The notes under the pieces are model-generated. The model was given only the letters and a program-made list of their open reading frames with translations, did not search any database and had not been told where the DNA came from. A stretch of DNA of 64,000 bases from Paenibacillus sp. BIC5C1 (GTDB taxonomy: Bacteria; Bacillota; Bacilli; Paenibacillales; Paenibacillaceae), in contig NZ_CP135922.1 of the NCBI RefSeq assembly GCF_032399705.1, positions 372,001 to 436,000 on the forward strand, read 5' to 3'. This document shows, in pieces, positions 9,306 through 18,218 of the stretch. The translations under genes were made by a program, and so were the position numbers. Each line of letters opens with the position of its first letter. Position 1 is the first letter of the stretch.

Positions 9306-10739
9306 TTATTGCAAATTCAGTGCCTGAGCTGTCTTAGCCTCGACTTCATCCATAAGCGAAGTCATATCCATACCCGCATGATTACCGAGCAGAATAATGG
9401 TAACATCATCTGATAAATTGCGTGAAAAGGCTGTGGAGAAACCACCGCCGCTACCGTTATGGAAGACGATACGATTCTGATCGTTTTCCTTGAGAATCCA
9501 GGCGTAGCCATAATTTTTATCCGAATATGGCTCATACATCTGTTCAATCGTATCCTGGCTCAGAATTTTGTCCGTGTACAATGCCCGATCCCACTTTAGC
9601 AGATCGTCCAGGGTAGAGTAGATCGTCCCTGAACCTGATTGTGAAACATAATAAGGGGCAGTCACCCACTGTTTACTCTCCGCAACGAATCCGCTATTTG
9701 TATGGACCTTGCGGGAAGCTTCTCCGGAGTTCTTCATGCCGAGCGGCTTCAGGATGGTCTGTTGCACATAATCGGCATAACTCATGCCAGAAACCTGTTC
9801 AATAACATAGGCCAGCAGAACATAACCGCTATTACTGTACAAATAGGCACTACCCGGTTCAAATTTCAATGTTTTGTGCCGGATTTCCTCGACTGTTTCT
9901 TCCAATGAAGTGCCCTCACCCCGGCCAAAGGCGGATGGAAGACCTGAAGTCTGGGATAACAGCATATGAAGCGTGATCTGATCTCCCTTTGGTATACCGG
10001 AGATGTACTTGGATATTGGATCTTGCACATCGAGCTTTCCTTTTTCCACCAAGCTGAGAATGGAGGCTGCGGTGAAGGATTTGCTCAGAGAAGCAATTCT
10101 GGTCTTCTGATCCGGACGATTCAGCGTCTGTTCATCCGCAAGTCCGTAGCCTTGGCGAAGCAGGACCTTTCCATTGCGGGCAATCAGAGCCATACCGGGA
10201 AAATTAATTTCGCGCAAATAGCTGTCTACACTGGTGACTTGACTATTTAATAGGCTTACTTTGTCCGTCTCGATATTAACACTCATCTGCCCTGAGGCTG
10301 TACGTTGTACTTTGATATCCGCCTTGAGTGCATTGGCAAGCGCACGCACAGGTAACATCAGGGTGCCATTGATGGTGCGGGATTGCACACCGGAGGACAG
10401 GCGAACCTGATTAACCTGGATGAAGTCACTGCCAGCCTGATGAACCAGCTTGTCTCGACCAACGGTAATTGTAGCTGTTTTGGTACGAGCTTCCCACTTC
10501 AAGGTGCCATTTACAGAGGTAACAACATCTCGCAATGGAACATACGTTGTACCTTTGTATACAAGGGGAGCATTTTTCCACGATTGCTCTTGACCATTTA
10601 CTTCAATGTGAACTGTTTGCGCCTCTTGTGCTGCAGATGCCGTGAAACTGGCTTGTCCCATAATGGGGCCTGCACAAAGAATGAGGGCTAACAGAATACG
10701 GAACATAGATGAATATAATCTGGTAACAGGTTGTTGCAC
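9306..10739 (-). CDS. Secreted serine hydrolase (class C beta-lactamase/penicillin-binding fold) with copper-amine-oxidase-N-like domain
   Basis: About 477 residues. A signal peptide is followed by a copper amine oxidase N-terminal-like domain (about 45-155, with YVPLRDVV and MLPVRALANAL) and a beta-lactamase-fold domain (165-475). The nucleophile motif is SLSK (Ser217-Lys220), the second motif YSN in YLYSNSGY and the third HNGSGGG instead of KTG. The family includes esterases, D-aminopeptidases and carboxypeptidases, so antibiotic resistance should not be assumed. The start is uncertain: the GTG at 10739 has its AAGGAGAGG box about 24 bases upstream, and ATG at 10706 would still leave a complete signal peptide. 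Confidence 0.85.
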   Translation of the reverse strand: MQQPVTRLYSSMFRILLALILCAGPIMGQASFTASAAQEAQTVHIEVNGQEQSWKNAPLVYKGTTYVPLRDVVTSVNGTLKWEARTKTATITVGRDKLVHQAGSDFIQVNQVRLSSGVQSRTINGTLMLPVRALANALKADIKVQRTASGQMSVNIETDKVSLLNSQVTSVDSYLREINFPGMALIARNGKVLLRQGYGLADEQTLNRPDQKTRIASLSKSFTAASILSLVEKGKLDVQDPISKYISGIPKGDQITLHMLLSQTSGLPSAFGRGEGTSLEETVEEIRHKTLKFEPGSAYLYSNSGYVLLAYVIEQVSGMSYADYVQQTILKPLGMKNSGEASRKVHTNSGFVAESKQWVTAPYYVSQSGSGTIYSTLDDLLKWDRALYTDKILSQDTIEQMYEPYSDKNYGYAWILKENDQNRIVFHNGSGGGFSTAFSRNLSDDVTIILLGNHAGMDMTSLMDEVEAKTAQALNLQ

Positions 10740-10970
10740 ATTTGACTTGCGTAAGATTCGAATCCTCTCCTTCCAGTCGTTTCATGGATAACCAGCTTAT
10801 GAGATATTGTAAACGATCTCGAAGAGGGGGTCAAAACGGGGAATGAGCAACATTTTCTATTATCCTAACAAAAATAATGTAATTTCGATTCATTTTAGTA
10901 TCCATACATAATATTTTTACTACGTTTGTCCGATAAAAGAGGGGTGAAGATGATGATGGGGGATATTTAA

Positions 10971-12944
10971 ATGAAGAAAAGGATTCGTAATTGGCTTACA
11001 TTAACGGTTAAGAAACGTCTGATCGCTTCGTTGCTCTTGTTCCTGATTGTACCGAGCATTAGCGTGGGATGGTTGTCTTATTTAAAAGCAGCAGACCAGG
11101 TCAGGGAAGAAATCATTCATTCTGCACAGGCCAAAACGGAAATGCTCAGTTTGCAGATTACTCAAATGCTGGATATGGAGAAGGATAACGCAGCACAGTT
11201 TGCAGCGGGTATTACTTCAACAGATATTATCAATAAATCACCAGCTGTTCAGAGACAAATGGATCGTATGTCCAAGGCTCACAAAGAATTGGGTGTAATA
11301 ACAGTAGGTGCTGAAGATGGCAGCTGGATGAAATCACCTGATCCCGGACAGCAGATCTATGATCCACGGGAACGCAGCTGGTATACGATGGGCATGTCAC
11401 AGAATGAACCAATTATCTCGGATACGTTCCAGTCGGTAACCACGGGTGAATGGGTTGTCACCGCCGCTGCCAAGCTGGCAGATGGTAAAGGGGTAATTGG
11501 AGCCAATGTAAGCCTCAATCATTTGAAAGAATCCGTCGATAAGATACATATTGGTGAAAAGGGAAAACTGTATATGCTGGATAACGGCGGGAAGTTCCTG
11601 TTCCATTACAATATCGAATCCGGTGTGCAGTCCAATGAGAGCTACATTAATGAGATGTATACAAAAGAACAAGGAACTGTAAAGTACACGTATGATGGAC
11701 AAGAATTGGAAGCCGTATTCTATACGAATCCCGAAACAGGCTGGAAAATTGTCGGTGAGATGGTTCCTTCTGAAGCAGCAGATGCGGTAAGACCGATCTT
11801 GATTCGTGCCTATACTCTGGTAGGGACCTCGTTGATCATTGGTATTATTCTGCTTGTGTTCATTATTCGCAGTATTCATCGTCCATTGTTGCAACTAACG
11901 CAAGCAGCATCCAAAGTAAGCGCGGGTGATCTGACAGTTCGTGTAGGTTTACAGCGCCGTGACGAGTTTGGACAACTCGGGGCAAGTTTCGATACCATGA
12001 CCTCATCGCTACGTAACGTTCTGGGCGAAGTACATGATACATCGAGCCAACTGGCAGCATCCTCTGAGGAGCTGATGGCGAGTTCTGAACAGACATCCAG
12101 AGCGACGGAACAGGTTGCCGAATTGATGCAGGATGCAGCGTCAGGAACGAACAAACAAAACGCCAGTCTTGCTGCAACGGGTCAACTCGTCGGTGAAATG
12201 TCCATAGGTGTCAAAGAAATCTCATCGAGTGCCGAAGACACGGCTCGGATTGCTGTAGAGGCATCTTCCAAGTCCGAAGCGGGTATGATTACGGTGGAAG
12301 AGGCGGTTGCTCATATTCAGAAGGTGAATAATGAGAGTGAGGCCATGGCTGTGGTCATTCAGGATCTTCGAGCGAAAAATGAAGAGATTGTTGAGATTGT
12401 GGCTGAGATCACCAACATCGCTAAACAGACCAATATCCTTGCCTTGAACGCATCCATTGAAGCTTCAAGAGCAGGTGAACAAGGTCGAGGCTTTGCTGTC
12501 GTGGCCAATGAAGTAAAATCGCTAGCCAACAATTCGGGCAGTGCTGCCGAACGTATTAATGAACTTATGCGTGAGATGCAAGAGAAAACAAATGCGGTAC
12601 AGTCTACCTTTGCCCTTACAGGAGAAGGCATGATTAAAGGTACGCAAATGATTACGGAGGCGGGAGAGGCCTTCAAAAATATCCGTAGTGCTGTACAGTT
12701 GGTTGCTGCACAAGCTGGAGAAGTGTCGGCAGCTTCCCGTCAGATTGATGGAGGCATGAGTCATGTGTCCAAGGAAGTGAACGCCACCATTGAATTATCC
12801 AATCAGATTGCTTCAGGAACCGAGGATGGTTCAGCTGCTGCTCAGGAGCAGCTCGCTACAATGGAAGAGGTTGCAGCTTCTTCTGCGGCATTGTCCCGAA
12901 TGGCTGAAGATCTGCAAAGCATGATTGAGAAATTCAAGTTATAG
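10971..12944 (+). CDS. Methyl-accepting chemotaxis protein with extracellular Cache sensor
   Basis: A 657-residue chemoreceptor. It has a membrane segment near residues 17-37, an extracellular dCache-type sensor (about 40-275, with DPRERSWY and TGEWVVTAA motifs), a second span (about 280-300), a HAMP linker (about 300-355) and a long coiled-coil signalling domain. The conserved hairpin tip reads [16 protein letters not shown](S)[12 protein letters not shown], which binds CheA/CheW. The Cache architecture suggests direct sensing of a small organic ligand such as an amino acid or carboxylate. It is a single-gene unit, with an AT-rich promoter region at 10850-10930 and its own terminator. Confidence 0.95.
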   Translation: MKKRIRNWLTLTVKKRLIASLLLFLIVPSISVGWLSYLKAADQVREEIIHSAQAKTEMLSLQITQMLDMEKDNAAQFAAGITSTDIINKSPAVQRQMDRMSKAHKELGVITVGAEDGSWMKSPDPGQQIYDPRERSWYTMGMSQNEPIISDTFQSVTTGEWVVTAAAKLADGKGVIGANVSLNHLKESVDKIHIGEKGKLYMLDNGGKFLFHYNIESGVQSNESYINEMYTKEQGTVKYTYDGQELEAVFYTNPETGWKIVGEMVPSEAADAVRPILIRAYTLVGTSLIIGIILLVFIIRSIHRPLLQLTQAASKVSAGDLTVRVGLQRRDEFGQLGASFDTMTSSLRNVLGEVHDTSSQLAASSEELMASSEQTSRATEQVAELMQDAASGTNKQNASLAATGQLVGEMSIGVKEISSSAEDTARIAVEASSKSEAGMITVEEAVAHIQKVNNESEAMAVVIQDLRAKNEEIVEIVAEITNIAKQTNILALNASIEASRAGEQGRGFAVVANEVKSLANNSGSAAERINELMREMQEKTNAVQSTFALTGEGMIKGTQMITEAGEAFKNIRSAVQLVAAQAGEVSAASRQIDGGMSHVSKEVNATIELSNQIASGTEDGSAAAQEQLATMEEVAASSAALSRMAEDLQSMIEKFKL

Positions 12945-12965
12945 TTCAATAGTATTTCTTGAAGG

Positions 12966-12997
12966 AGACTGTGGGGGGGACCCTACAGTCTTTTTTT
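12966..12997 (+). terminator. Rho-independent terminator after the chemoreceptor gene
   Basis: AGACTGT and ACAGTCT pair around a G-rich/CCC inner part and are followed directly by seven T residues. Confidence 0.85.
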
Positions 12998-13155
12998 GTG
13001 GGTGTCTTCCTTAATCAACGGCTTATAAAGACTAAAAACAGTTCTGTTCTATAAAAATGAATCTGTCTCTCCCTGAATATCTTATCCTGTGGTATATTTC
13101 TAAATTAAAAGTAATCTGCAAGATGCGGATGACATGGAGAGGGGATGAACCGGAT

Positions 13156-13899
13156 TTGGATAAATCCATACCACTGACATCCGGGCCCGCAAATACCGAA
13201 GAGGTGCTGGATGATGCTTCATTTATGCAAGGGGTTAAAGACTGTATCCCAACACTGCTTGGATATTTGAGTATTGGGTTTGCAGCGGGTGTCATTGAAA
13301 TGACGGCAGGCTTAAGTTTGGCGGAAACGGCTCTGCTCAGTCTGATTGTATACGCTGGATCTGCCCAGTTTATTGCCGCAGGCATGCTTGCCTCGAGTGG
13401 TTCAGCGACAGCTATCATTTTCACCATATTTTTCGTGAATCTTCGCCATCTGCTGCTGAGTGCAGCCGTATCACCGTACTTTCGTCATCTGACGCCGCTT
13501 AAAAATATGTGGATCGGCTCGCTGCTTACCGACGAGTCCTTTGGCGTGGCGATGACGCGAGCGATTGGCCGGAAAACGTTGAGTGAGCGCTGGATGCACG
13601 GTCTGAACATTACAGCATACCTGAACTGGTTTGTGGCGAACATGGCGGGAGCGTACTTTGGACGCTGGATAACCAATCCCGAGCGGCTTGGACTTGATTT
13701 TGCCCTGCCTGCAATGTTTATTGGTCTGGTTGTGCTTCAGTTGATGCAGCGCAAAAATAAAAAATTACACATCAATGTGGCGATCATCGCCGTTGTCTGT
13801 GTAATCTTCGCCAGCATGGCTTCACTTGGCAGCATGAGTGTCATTGTGGCTGCGGTCATTGCGGCAACGATGGGAGTAGTGATGGAACGATGGAAGTAA
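13156..13899 (+). CDS. azlC: Branched-chain amino acid exporter large subunit (AzlC family)
   Basis: A membrane protein of about 247 residues containing the AzlC core: GYLSIGFAAGV, YAGSAQFIAAGML and the NLRHLLLSAA motif. The TTG at 13156 is preferred because GGAGAGGGGA lies 9-10 bases upstream; in-frame ATG codons at 13057, 13123 and 13129 lack a good ribosome site but cannot be excluded. It overlaps azlD by 10 bases. Family knowledge: AzlCD exports branched-chain amino acids and analogues such as azaleucine. Confidence 0.88.
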   Translation: MDKSIPLTSGPANTEEVLDDASFMQGVKDCIPTLLGYLSIGFAAGVIEMTAGLSLAETALLSLIVYAGSAQFIAAGMLASSGSATAIIFTIFFVNLRHLLLSAAVSPYFRHLTPLKNMWIGSLLTDESFGVAMTRAIGRKTLSERWMHGLNITAYLNWFVANMAGAYFGRWITNPERLGLDFALPAMFIGLVVLQLMQRKNKKLHINVAIIAVVCVIFASMASLGSMSVIVAAVIAATMGVVMERWK

Positions 13900-14219
13900 G
13901 ATGGGATGTATTCTGGATTATTATGGGTTCGGCTTTGTTAACGTTCATCCCGCGCGTATTGCCGCTCATGCTGTTCAGTAAAATACAGATTCCGATGTGG
14001 CTGTTACGCTGGCTTGAATATGTACCCGTGGCGGTTATGGCGGCACTGATCGGTCAGGAACTGTTTATGGAGGACAACCAGTTAGTGCCGGTTACACATA
14101 ATCCGGCCCTGTGGGCAGCACTGCCTACGATTGCAGTAGCAATCTGGACACGAAGCCTGCTCGGAACTGTACTTGTCGGTATTGTGGCAATGATGATCTT
14201 GCGGTACTTGATGGGTTAA
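13890..14219 (+). CDS. azlD: Branched-chain amino acid exporter small subunit (AzlD family)
   Basis: A 109-residue protein with three or four hydrophobic segments and the AzlD-typical start (ALLTFIPRVLPLMLF). It begins inside the 3' end of azlC, so translation is coupled, and the two proteins form one transporter. No Lrp-type regulator is adjacent; the nearest Lrp gene is 12 kb away beside a different transporter. Confidence 0.9.
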   Translation: MEVRWDVFWIIMGSALLTFIPRVLPLMLFSKIQIPMWLLRWLEYVPVAVMAALIGQELFMEDNQLVPVTHNPALWAALPTIAVAIWTRSLLGTVLVGIVAMMILRYLMG

Positions 14220-14250
14220 TATGCGGGAGCCTTTATTGGATCAGGTAAAT

Positions 14251-14301
14251 CCTTCGCTCTAACGGTTAATAATGTGCTATAGGATCGTAATAGAGCGAAG
14301 G
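14251..14301 (+). promoter_or_regulatory. Inverted repeat covering the ribosome site of the epimerase gene
   Basis: CCTTCGCTCTA (14251-14261) is perfectly complementary to TAGAGCGAAGG (14291-14301) across a 29-base loop. The right arm overlaps the GAAGGGAG ribosome site of the gene starting at 14313. It could be an RNA stem that hides the ribosome site or a widely spaced operator; it lacks a T-run and so is not a terminator. Confidence 0.5.
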
Positions 14302-14312
14302 GAGCTAAATCC

Positions 14313-15116
14313 ATGAGTAACTCGAAGCACAGAATATTGATTACGGGGGCAGCGGGAGTCATTGGTCGCAGTCTGCTGGAGGGACTGAGGGAAAAGGGCA
14401 AGTATGACATCGTGGCTGCCGATCTTCATGATGATCCTCAAGCAGGCATTGTAGCGATGAATGTGACCGATGGAGAACGACTGAAAGAGCTAATGCAGGG
14501 TGTTCATACGGTGCTGCATATTGCATGGGCCAAGGATGAAGAAGATTTTCTGGGCAAAGTCCTTCCGATCAACGTAACAGGGGCCTACCATGTGTATGAA
14601 GCTGCACGGTTGAACGGTGTACAGCGGGTTATTTTTGCGAGTTCAAATCATGCGACAGGATTCTATCCAACAGGAGAAGATATCGAAGTGGATGATCCAT
14701 ATCGGCCAGACAGTTTCTATGGGCTCAGCAAATGTTATATAGAGCTGCTTGGGCGATATTACGTGGATAAGTATGACTTGTCGTCATTCAATATTCGAAT
14801 AGGCAACTTCTCGGGCGATGCACATCCACACTCTGAGCGTTCCGCACACATCTGGATCTCTCCCAGAGATATGGTGCAGCTTGCCGAGTGCTGCATAGAG
14901 GCGGATTCAAGCATGAAATATGTTAATTTATATGGGACTTCAGCAAATACGGACAATTATTATGATATTGGATATCTGGAACAGAAGATTGGGTACCGCC
15001 CGATGGACGATGCGGCAGAGTTATGGGACGAAGCGAAACGTAAGGGAGCGCCGGATAAGCAGAATGAGACGGAATATCAGGGCGGAGGATATGTCGCGAA
15101 GGACCCGAAATCCTGA
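14313..15116 (+). CDS. NAD-dependent epimerase/dehydratase (uronate dehydrogenase-like)
   Basis: A 267-residue short extended dehydrogenase. The nucleotide-binding GxxGxxG is ITGAAGVIGRSL at residues 7-18, the Ser region is FASSNHATGF, and the catalytic pair is YGLSK (Tyr/Lys about 137-141). Length and the SSNHA motif match uronate dehydrogenases, which oxidise glucuronate or galacturonate to aldarolactones. That would fit the downstream uronic-acid genes, but other sugar epimerases share these motifs. It starts at ATG after GAAGGGAG, which is held in the inverted repeat described at 14251-14301. Confidence 0.8.
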   Translation: MSNSKHRILITGAAGVIGRSLLEGLREKGKYDIVAADLHDDPQAGIVAMNVTDGERLKELMQGVHTVLHIAWAKDEEDFLGKVLPINVTGAYHVYEAARLNGVQRVIFASSNHATGFYPTGEDIEVDDPYRPDSFYGLSKCYIELLGRYYVDKYDLSSFNIRIGNFSGDAHPHSERSAHIWISPRDMVQLAECCIEADSSMKYVNLYGTSANTDNYYDIGYLEQKIGYRPMDDAAELWDEAKRKGAPDKQNETEYQGGGYVAKDPKS

Positions 15117-15314
15117 AATCCTGGAAACTTAAAGACCTGAAACGTCTCATAGACGTAGAGAACTGCGGGTGATCTTGTCAGAAGTACAACGAGGAGAGTT
15201 AACTTAGAGAGTTTCGTCCTGAAAACGCTATTTTCTAATGCGCCCGAAAGGGATAAAATGGAGATTGAAGAGTTGAGGTTTTCATTTTACATACAGGAAG
15301 GAACGGTTTTGATT

Positions 15315-15971
15315 ATGAGTACACATTCATCCGTTATACTTTTTCAGGGAGACTCCATTACAGACGGGGGAAGGTCGCGCAATGATGATCCGAATCATTT
15401 CCTCGGGCATGGCTATGCGTATCTGATCTCAAGCAAACTGGGTGTGGAACTGGCAGCCAAACAGCCGACGTTCTACAACAGAGGCATCAGCGGGGACCGT
15501 GCTTCCGATCTGTATGCACGCTGGAACGAGGACACCTTTAGTCTGAAGCCGAATCTGATCAGCATTCTAATCGGGGTTAATGATGCATGGCGTACCGTGA
15601 ATGACGAACCCAGTGGAGTGACGGATCGTCTTGGACGTGCATATCGTCATTTGCTGGAGGAGACACGTGAGGTGATGCCGAATTCCGGGCTGGTTTTAAT
15701 GGAGCCGTTTATTCTTAAAACCGGAGCCACAGTGGAGCGTTGGGACACTTGGCAGGAGCGTATCGGGCAGTATCAACATCTGGTCCGTGAGCTCGCCAGT
15801 GAGTTCGGCGCGGTCTGGGTACCTTTGCAGCAAACGTTCAACGATGCACTCGAACAAGCTGACGCAGCCTACTGGTTATGGGATGGTGTGCATCCAACCG
15901 CAGCGGGTCATGAGCTGATCGCACGTCAGTGGCTCTCTGTTGTACAAAATTCTCCACTGGCGATTGATTAA
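15315..15971 (+). CDS. SGNH/GDSL-family hydrolase
   Basis: About 218 residues with all four SGNH blocks: FQGDSITDGG (nucleophile Ser in GDS), Gly in NRGISGD, Asn in IGVNDAW and the catalytic Asp/His in DGVHPT near the C terminus. No signal peptide is present, so it is probably cytoplasmic. The family includes carbohydrate acetyl-esterases and lipases; in this setting deacetylation of a glycan fragment is a reasonable guess. AGGAAGGA lies 6 bases before a TTG (15309) and 12 before the ATG (15315), so either start is possible. Confidence 0.85.
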   Translation: MSTHSSVILFQGDSITDGGRSRNDDPNHFLGHGYAYLISSKLGVELAAKQPTFYNRGISGDRASDLYARWNEDTFSLKPNLISILIGVNDAWRTVNDEPSGVTDRLGRAYRHLLEETREVMPNSGLVLMEPFILKTGATVERWDTWQERIGQYQHLVRELASEFGAVWVPLQQTFNDALEQADAAYWLWDGVHPTAAGHELIARQWLSVVQNSPLAID

Positions 15972-16012
15972 TTGAATTAGAAGTATCCAGCTTGCTCTAA
16001 AAAGCTGAATGA

Positions 16013-16046
16013 AACGAGGAACCCAGGTGGGTTCTTCGTTTTTTTA
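16013..16046 (+). terminator. Rho-independent terminator after the SGNH hydrolase gene
   Basis: AACGAGGAACCC pairs with GGGTTCTTCGTT around the loop AGGT with one mismatch, followed by seven T residues. Confidence 0.85.
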
Positions 16047-16183
16047 TATTTGGGGCAGGAATTCTGTGGTTAATTTGGATGGATATGATGGATAACTCTT
16101 CAAATGTACAGCATTATCCGGTAAAATGAAATCGGTTACATATAATGAAGGTTTCGTATTCCATATAGATTAGGGTGAATTCA

Positions 16184-18199
16184 ATGGAAAACACCAATCA
16201 AAGTAAAGTCGATTCCATATCCATGCCGGATTCTATGGCCATTCAACAGGCAGTACATCGGATGGTACAAAACAGAAAGAGAAGTCAGCAGGCTCTGCTT
16301 GCTTCAACACCCTCAATCTGCTCTATCGATGCCATTGGAAAGGCATTATTGCAACCAGAGCTAACTTCTTTTTACACAGATCTGAGCAGCTATGGGGAAC
16401 GTGCCCTGAACGAAAGCTTGCCTTCGCTGTCATTTGGTCTTTATCGGAGGTTTGGGGATACAGGGGAACGAAAGTTGTATGAGGATGCGTACTTTGAACG
16501 CAGGGGACGTCTGGCGGCAATAGCGCTGCTCGCTGTGGATTTGAATGCGCCGAGATGGATAGAGACATTGGAGGCTATGTTGTGGGATGTATGTGGTGAG
16601 TATACATGGTGTTTGCCTGCACATTTGGGTTCGGGGGGAGTGGAACAGGTCACCGGTAATATTGATCTGTTTGCCGCGGAGACGGTGCATATGCTGGCCG
16701 AAATCGTGACGATTCACGCGGATCGACTGGATCCACGTATCATCCAGCGGATTAGGGCTGAGGCCGAGCGACGTATCTTCACACCGCTCTATCGGGAACA
16801 ACGTACCTATCACTGGCAAGATGCAAATCATAACTGGTCTGCTGTGTGCAGCGGATGCTGTGGCATGGCTGGATTATTACTGTTGGAGGAAGAAGTGATT
16901 CTCACAGAATCGGTTGGTCAGACGATTCGTTCCATGCAGGTATTTCTGAGTGGCTATGGTATGGATGGCGGCTGTGCAGAAGGCATTGGTTACTGGGTAT
17001 ATGGGTTCGGTTATTTCGTCTATTATGCCGACATGCTGCGTGAATACAGTGAAGGTAAGTTGGATCTGCTGAATGGTTCGAAAATAGCGGCGATTGCAGC
17101 CTTCCCACTGCGGGTTCATCTGTCGGGAGGAACCTTCGTGAATTATTCGGATAGTGCGGAGCAGCAAGAGATTCCTTCGGGTTTGCTCTCACTTCTAACA
17201 TCTCGTTTTGGTATACAAGTCGATCTGCCGTTTCATATTCCTTTGTTTACCGATGATCCCTGTCGCCGCTGGGCTCACCTGCTGCGCAACGTGATGTGGA
17301 GCAGTCCGGCAATGTACCTTCAAGAAGCTGGGACTGTTCTGGCGGAACGAGTGATCATTTTGGAAGATTTGGGCTGGATGATTGCGAAGGGAGCGCTTGG
17401 TTCTCCAAGCGCAGATCTTACCAAAGATGAACCTCTCGCTATTGCTTTTTCCGTCAAGGCAGGGCATAACGATGAACCCCATAACCATAATGATCTTGGG
17501 CAATTTATGATCCATTGTGGTGGCGAAAACATTCTTTGTGATCCGGGAGCAGGGCTGTATACACAAGCCTATTTTGCTCCGGGCAGAGAGCAGTTGTTTC
17601 ACATCAGTTCGTCCGGGCATAGCGTGCCCCGGATTGAGGGGAAGGAGCAGAGCTCAGGGCGCGAGGCGCAAGCACAGATTCTTGAGACGAAGATTTCGGA
17701 CGATGACCGTAGACTGGATGCCTGTTTGGAACTGACAGCAGCTTATCCTGAAGCAACTTCGCTCGCTCGTTATACACGCCAGTTGCATTGGAGCGGTTCT
17801 GCTAATGATGTCGGGAGCGTGGCAGAACTGCGTCTGAAGGATCGGTTTCAATGGAAAAACAGAGCGGCGTCTTCATCAGGCACATTACATTCGGTGGGTG
17901 AATTGAAACGGCCGAGTGTGACGGAGCGGTTTATGAGTAGAAGGATACCTGAGAAGGCACACGAGGGGCAGATTCAATGGCATGGCGAACAAGCAACGGT
18001 AAGTATGACGTATGATGCAAGCCAATTGCAGGCGGATATAGAGATCATTAATACGGTTGATCATGACCATGTGCCAGTTACATTTTATCGGACATCCCTT
18101 GAATGGCGAGAGCAGTCGGATAACTCCGGTGAGGGAAGTGATGAAACCGATCTGCTGGAGACGGTGTGTGAGCTGAAGTTCACGATTGAACCAAAGTGA
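16184..18199 (+). CDS. Heparinase II/III family protein (putative polysaccharide lyase)
   Basis: About 671 residues. The N-terminal ~350 residues are Trp/Tyr/His-rich and helical, with HWQDANHNWSAVCSG, as expected for an (alpha/alpha) toroid. Residues ~390-640 match the heparinase II/III beta-sandwich, with HNDEPHNHNDLGQFMI and DPGAGLYT. Family knowledge: such enzymes cleave uronate-containing polysaccharides by beta-elimination, giving unsaturated uronyl ends. No signal peptide is seen, so it likely works on imported oligosaccharides. ATG 16184 is favoured over GTG 16175 by AGGGTG spacing. It is co-directional with and 20 bases from the next gene, and the GH88 enzyme two genes on would remove the unsaturated residue. 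Confidence 0.85.
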   Translation: MENTNQSKVDSISMPDSMAIQQAVHRMVQNRKRSQQALLASTPSICSIDAIGKALLQPELTSFYTDLSSYGERALNESLPSLSFGLYRRFGDTGERKLYEDAYFERRGRLAAIALLAVDLNAPRWIETLEAMLWDVCGEYTWCLPAHLGSGGVEQVTGNIDLFAAETVHMLAEIVTIHADRLDPRIIQRIRAEAERRIFTPLYREQRTYHWQDANHNWSAVCSGCCGMAGLLLLEEEVILTESVGQTIRSMQVFLSGYGMDGGCAEGIGYWVYGFGYFVYYADMLREYSEGKLDLLNGSKIAAIAAFPLRVHLSGGTFVNYSDSAEQQEIPSGLLSLLTSRFGIQVDLPFHIPLFTDDPCRRWAHLLRNVMWSSPAMYLQEAGTVLAERVIILEDLGWMIAKGALGSPSADLTKDEPLAIAFSVKAGHNDEPHNHNDLGQFMIHCGGENILCDPGAGLYTQAYFAPGREQLFHISSSGHSVPRIEGKEQSSGREAQAQILETKISDDDRRLDACLELTAAYPEATSLARYTRQLHWSGSANDVGSVAELRLKDRFQWKNRAASSSGTLHSVGELKRPSVTERFMSRRIPEKAHEGQIQWHGEQATVSMTYDASQLQADIEIINTVDHDHVPVTFYRTSLEWREQSDNSGEGSDETDLLETVCELKFTIEPK

Positions 18200-18218
18200 A
18201 AGATGGAGGTGAGCATAC

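Noticed and set aside
9306..10739. Annotation as an antibiotic-resistance beta-lactamase
   Set aside because: The third motif is HxG rather than KTG and a CuAO-N-like domain is attached; the superfamily is mostly peptidases and esterases.
10808..10821. TGTAAACGATCTCG as a catabolite-repression (cre) site
   Set aside because: Final CA of the consensus is missing and the adjacent hydrolase gene has no known catabolic role; chance match likely.
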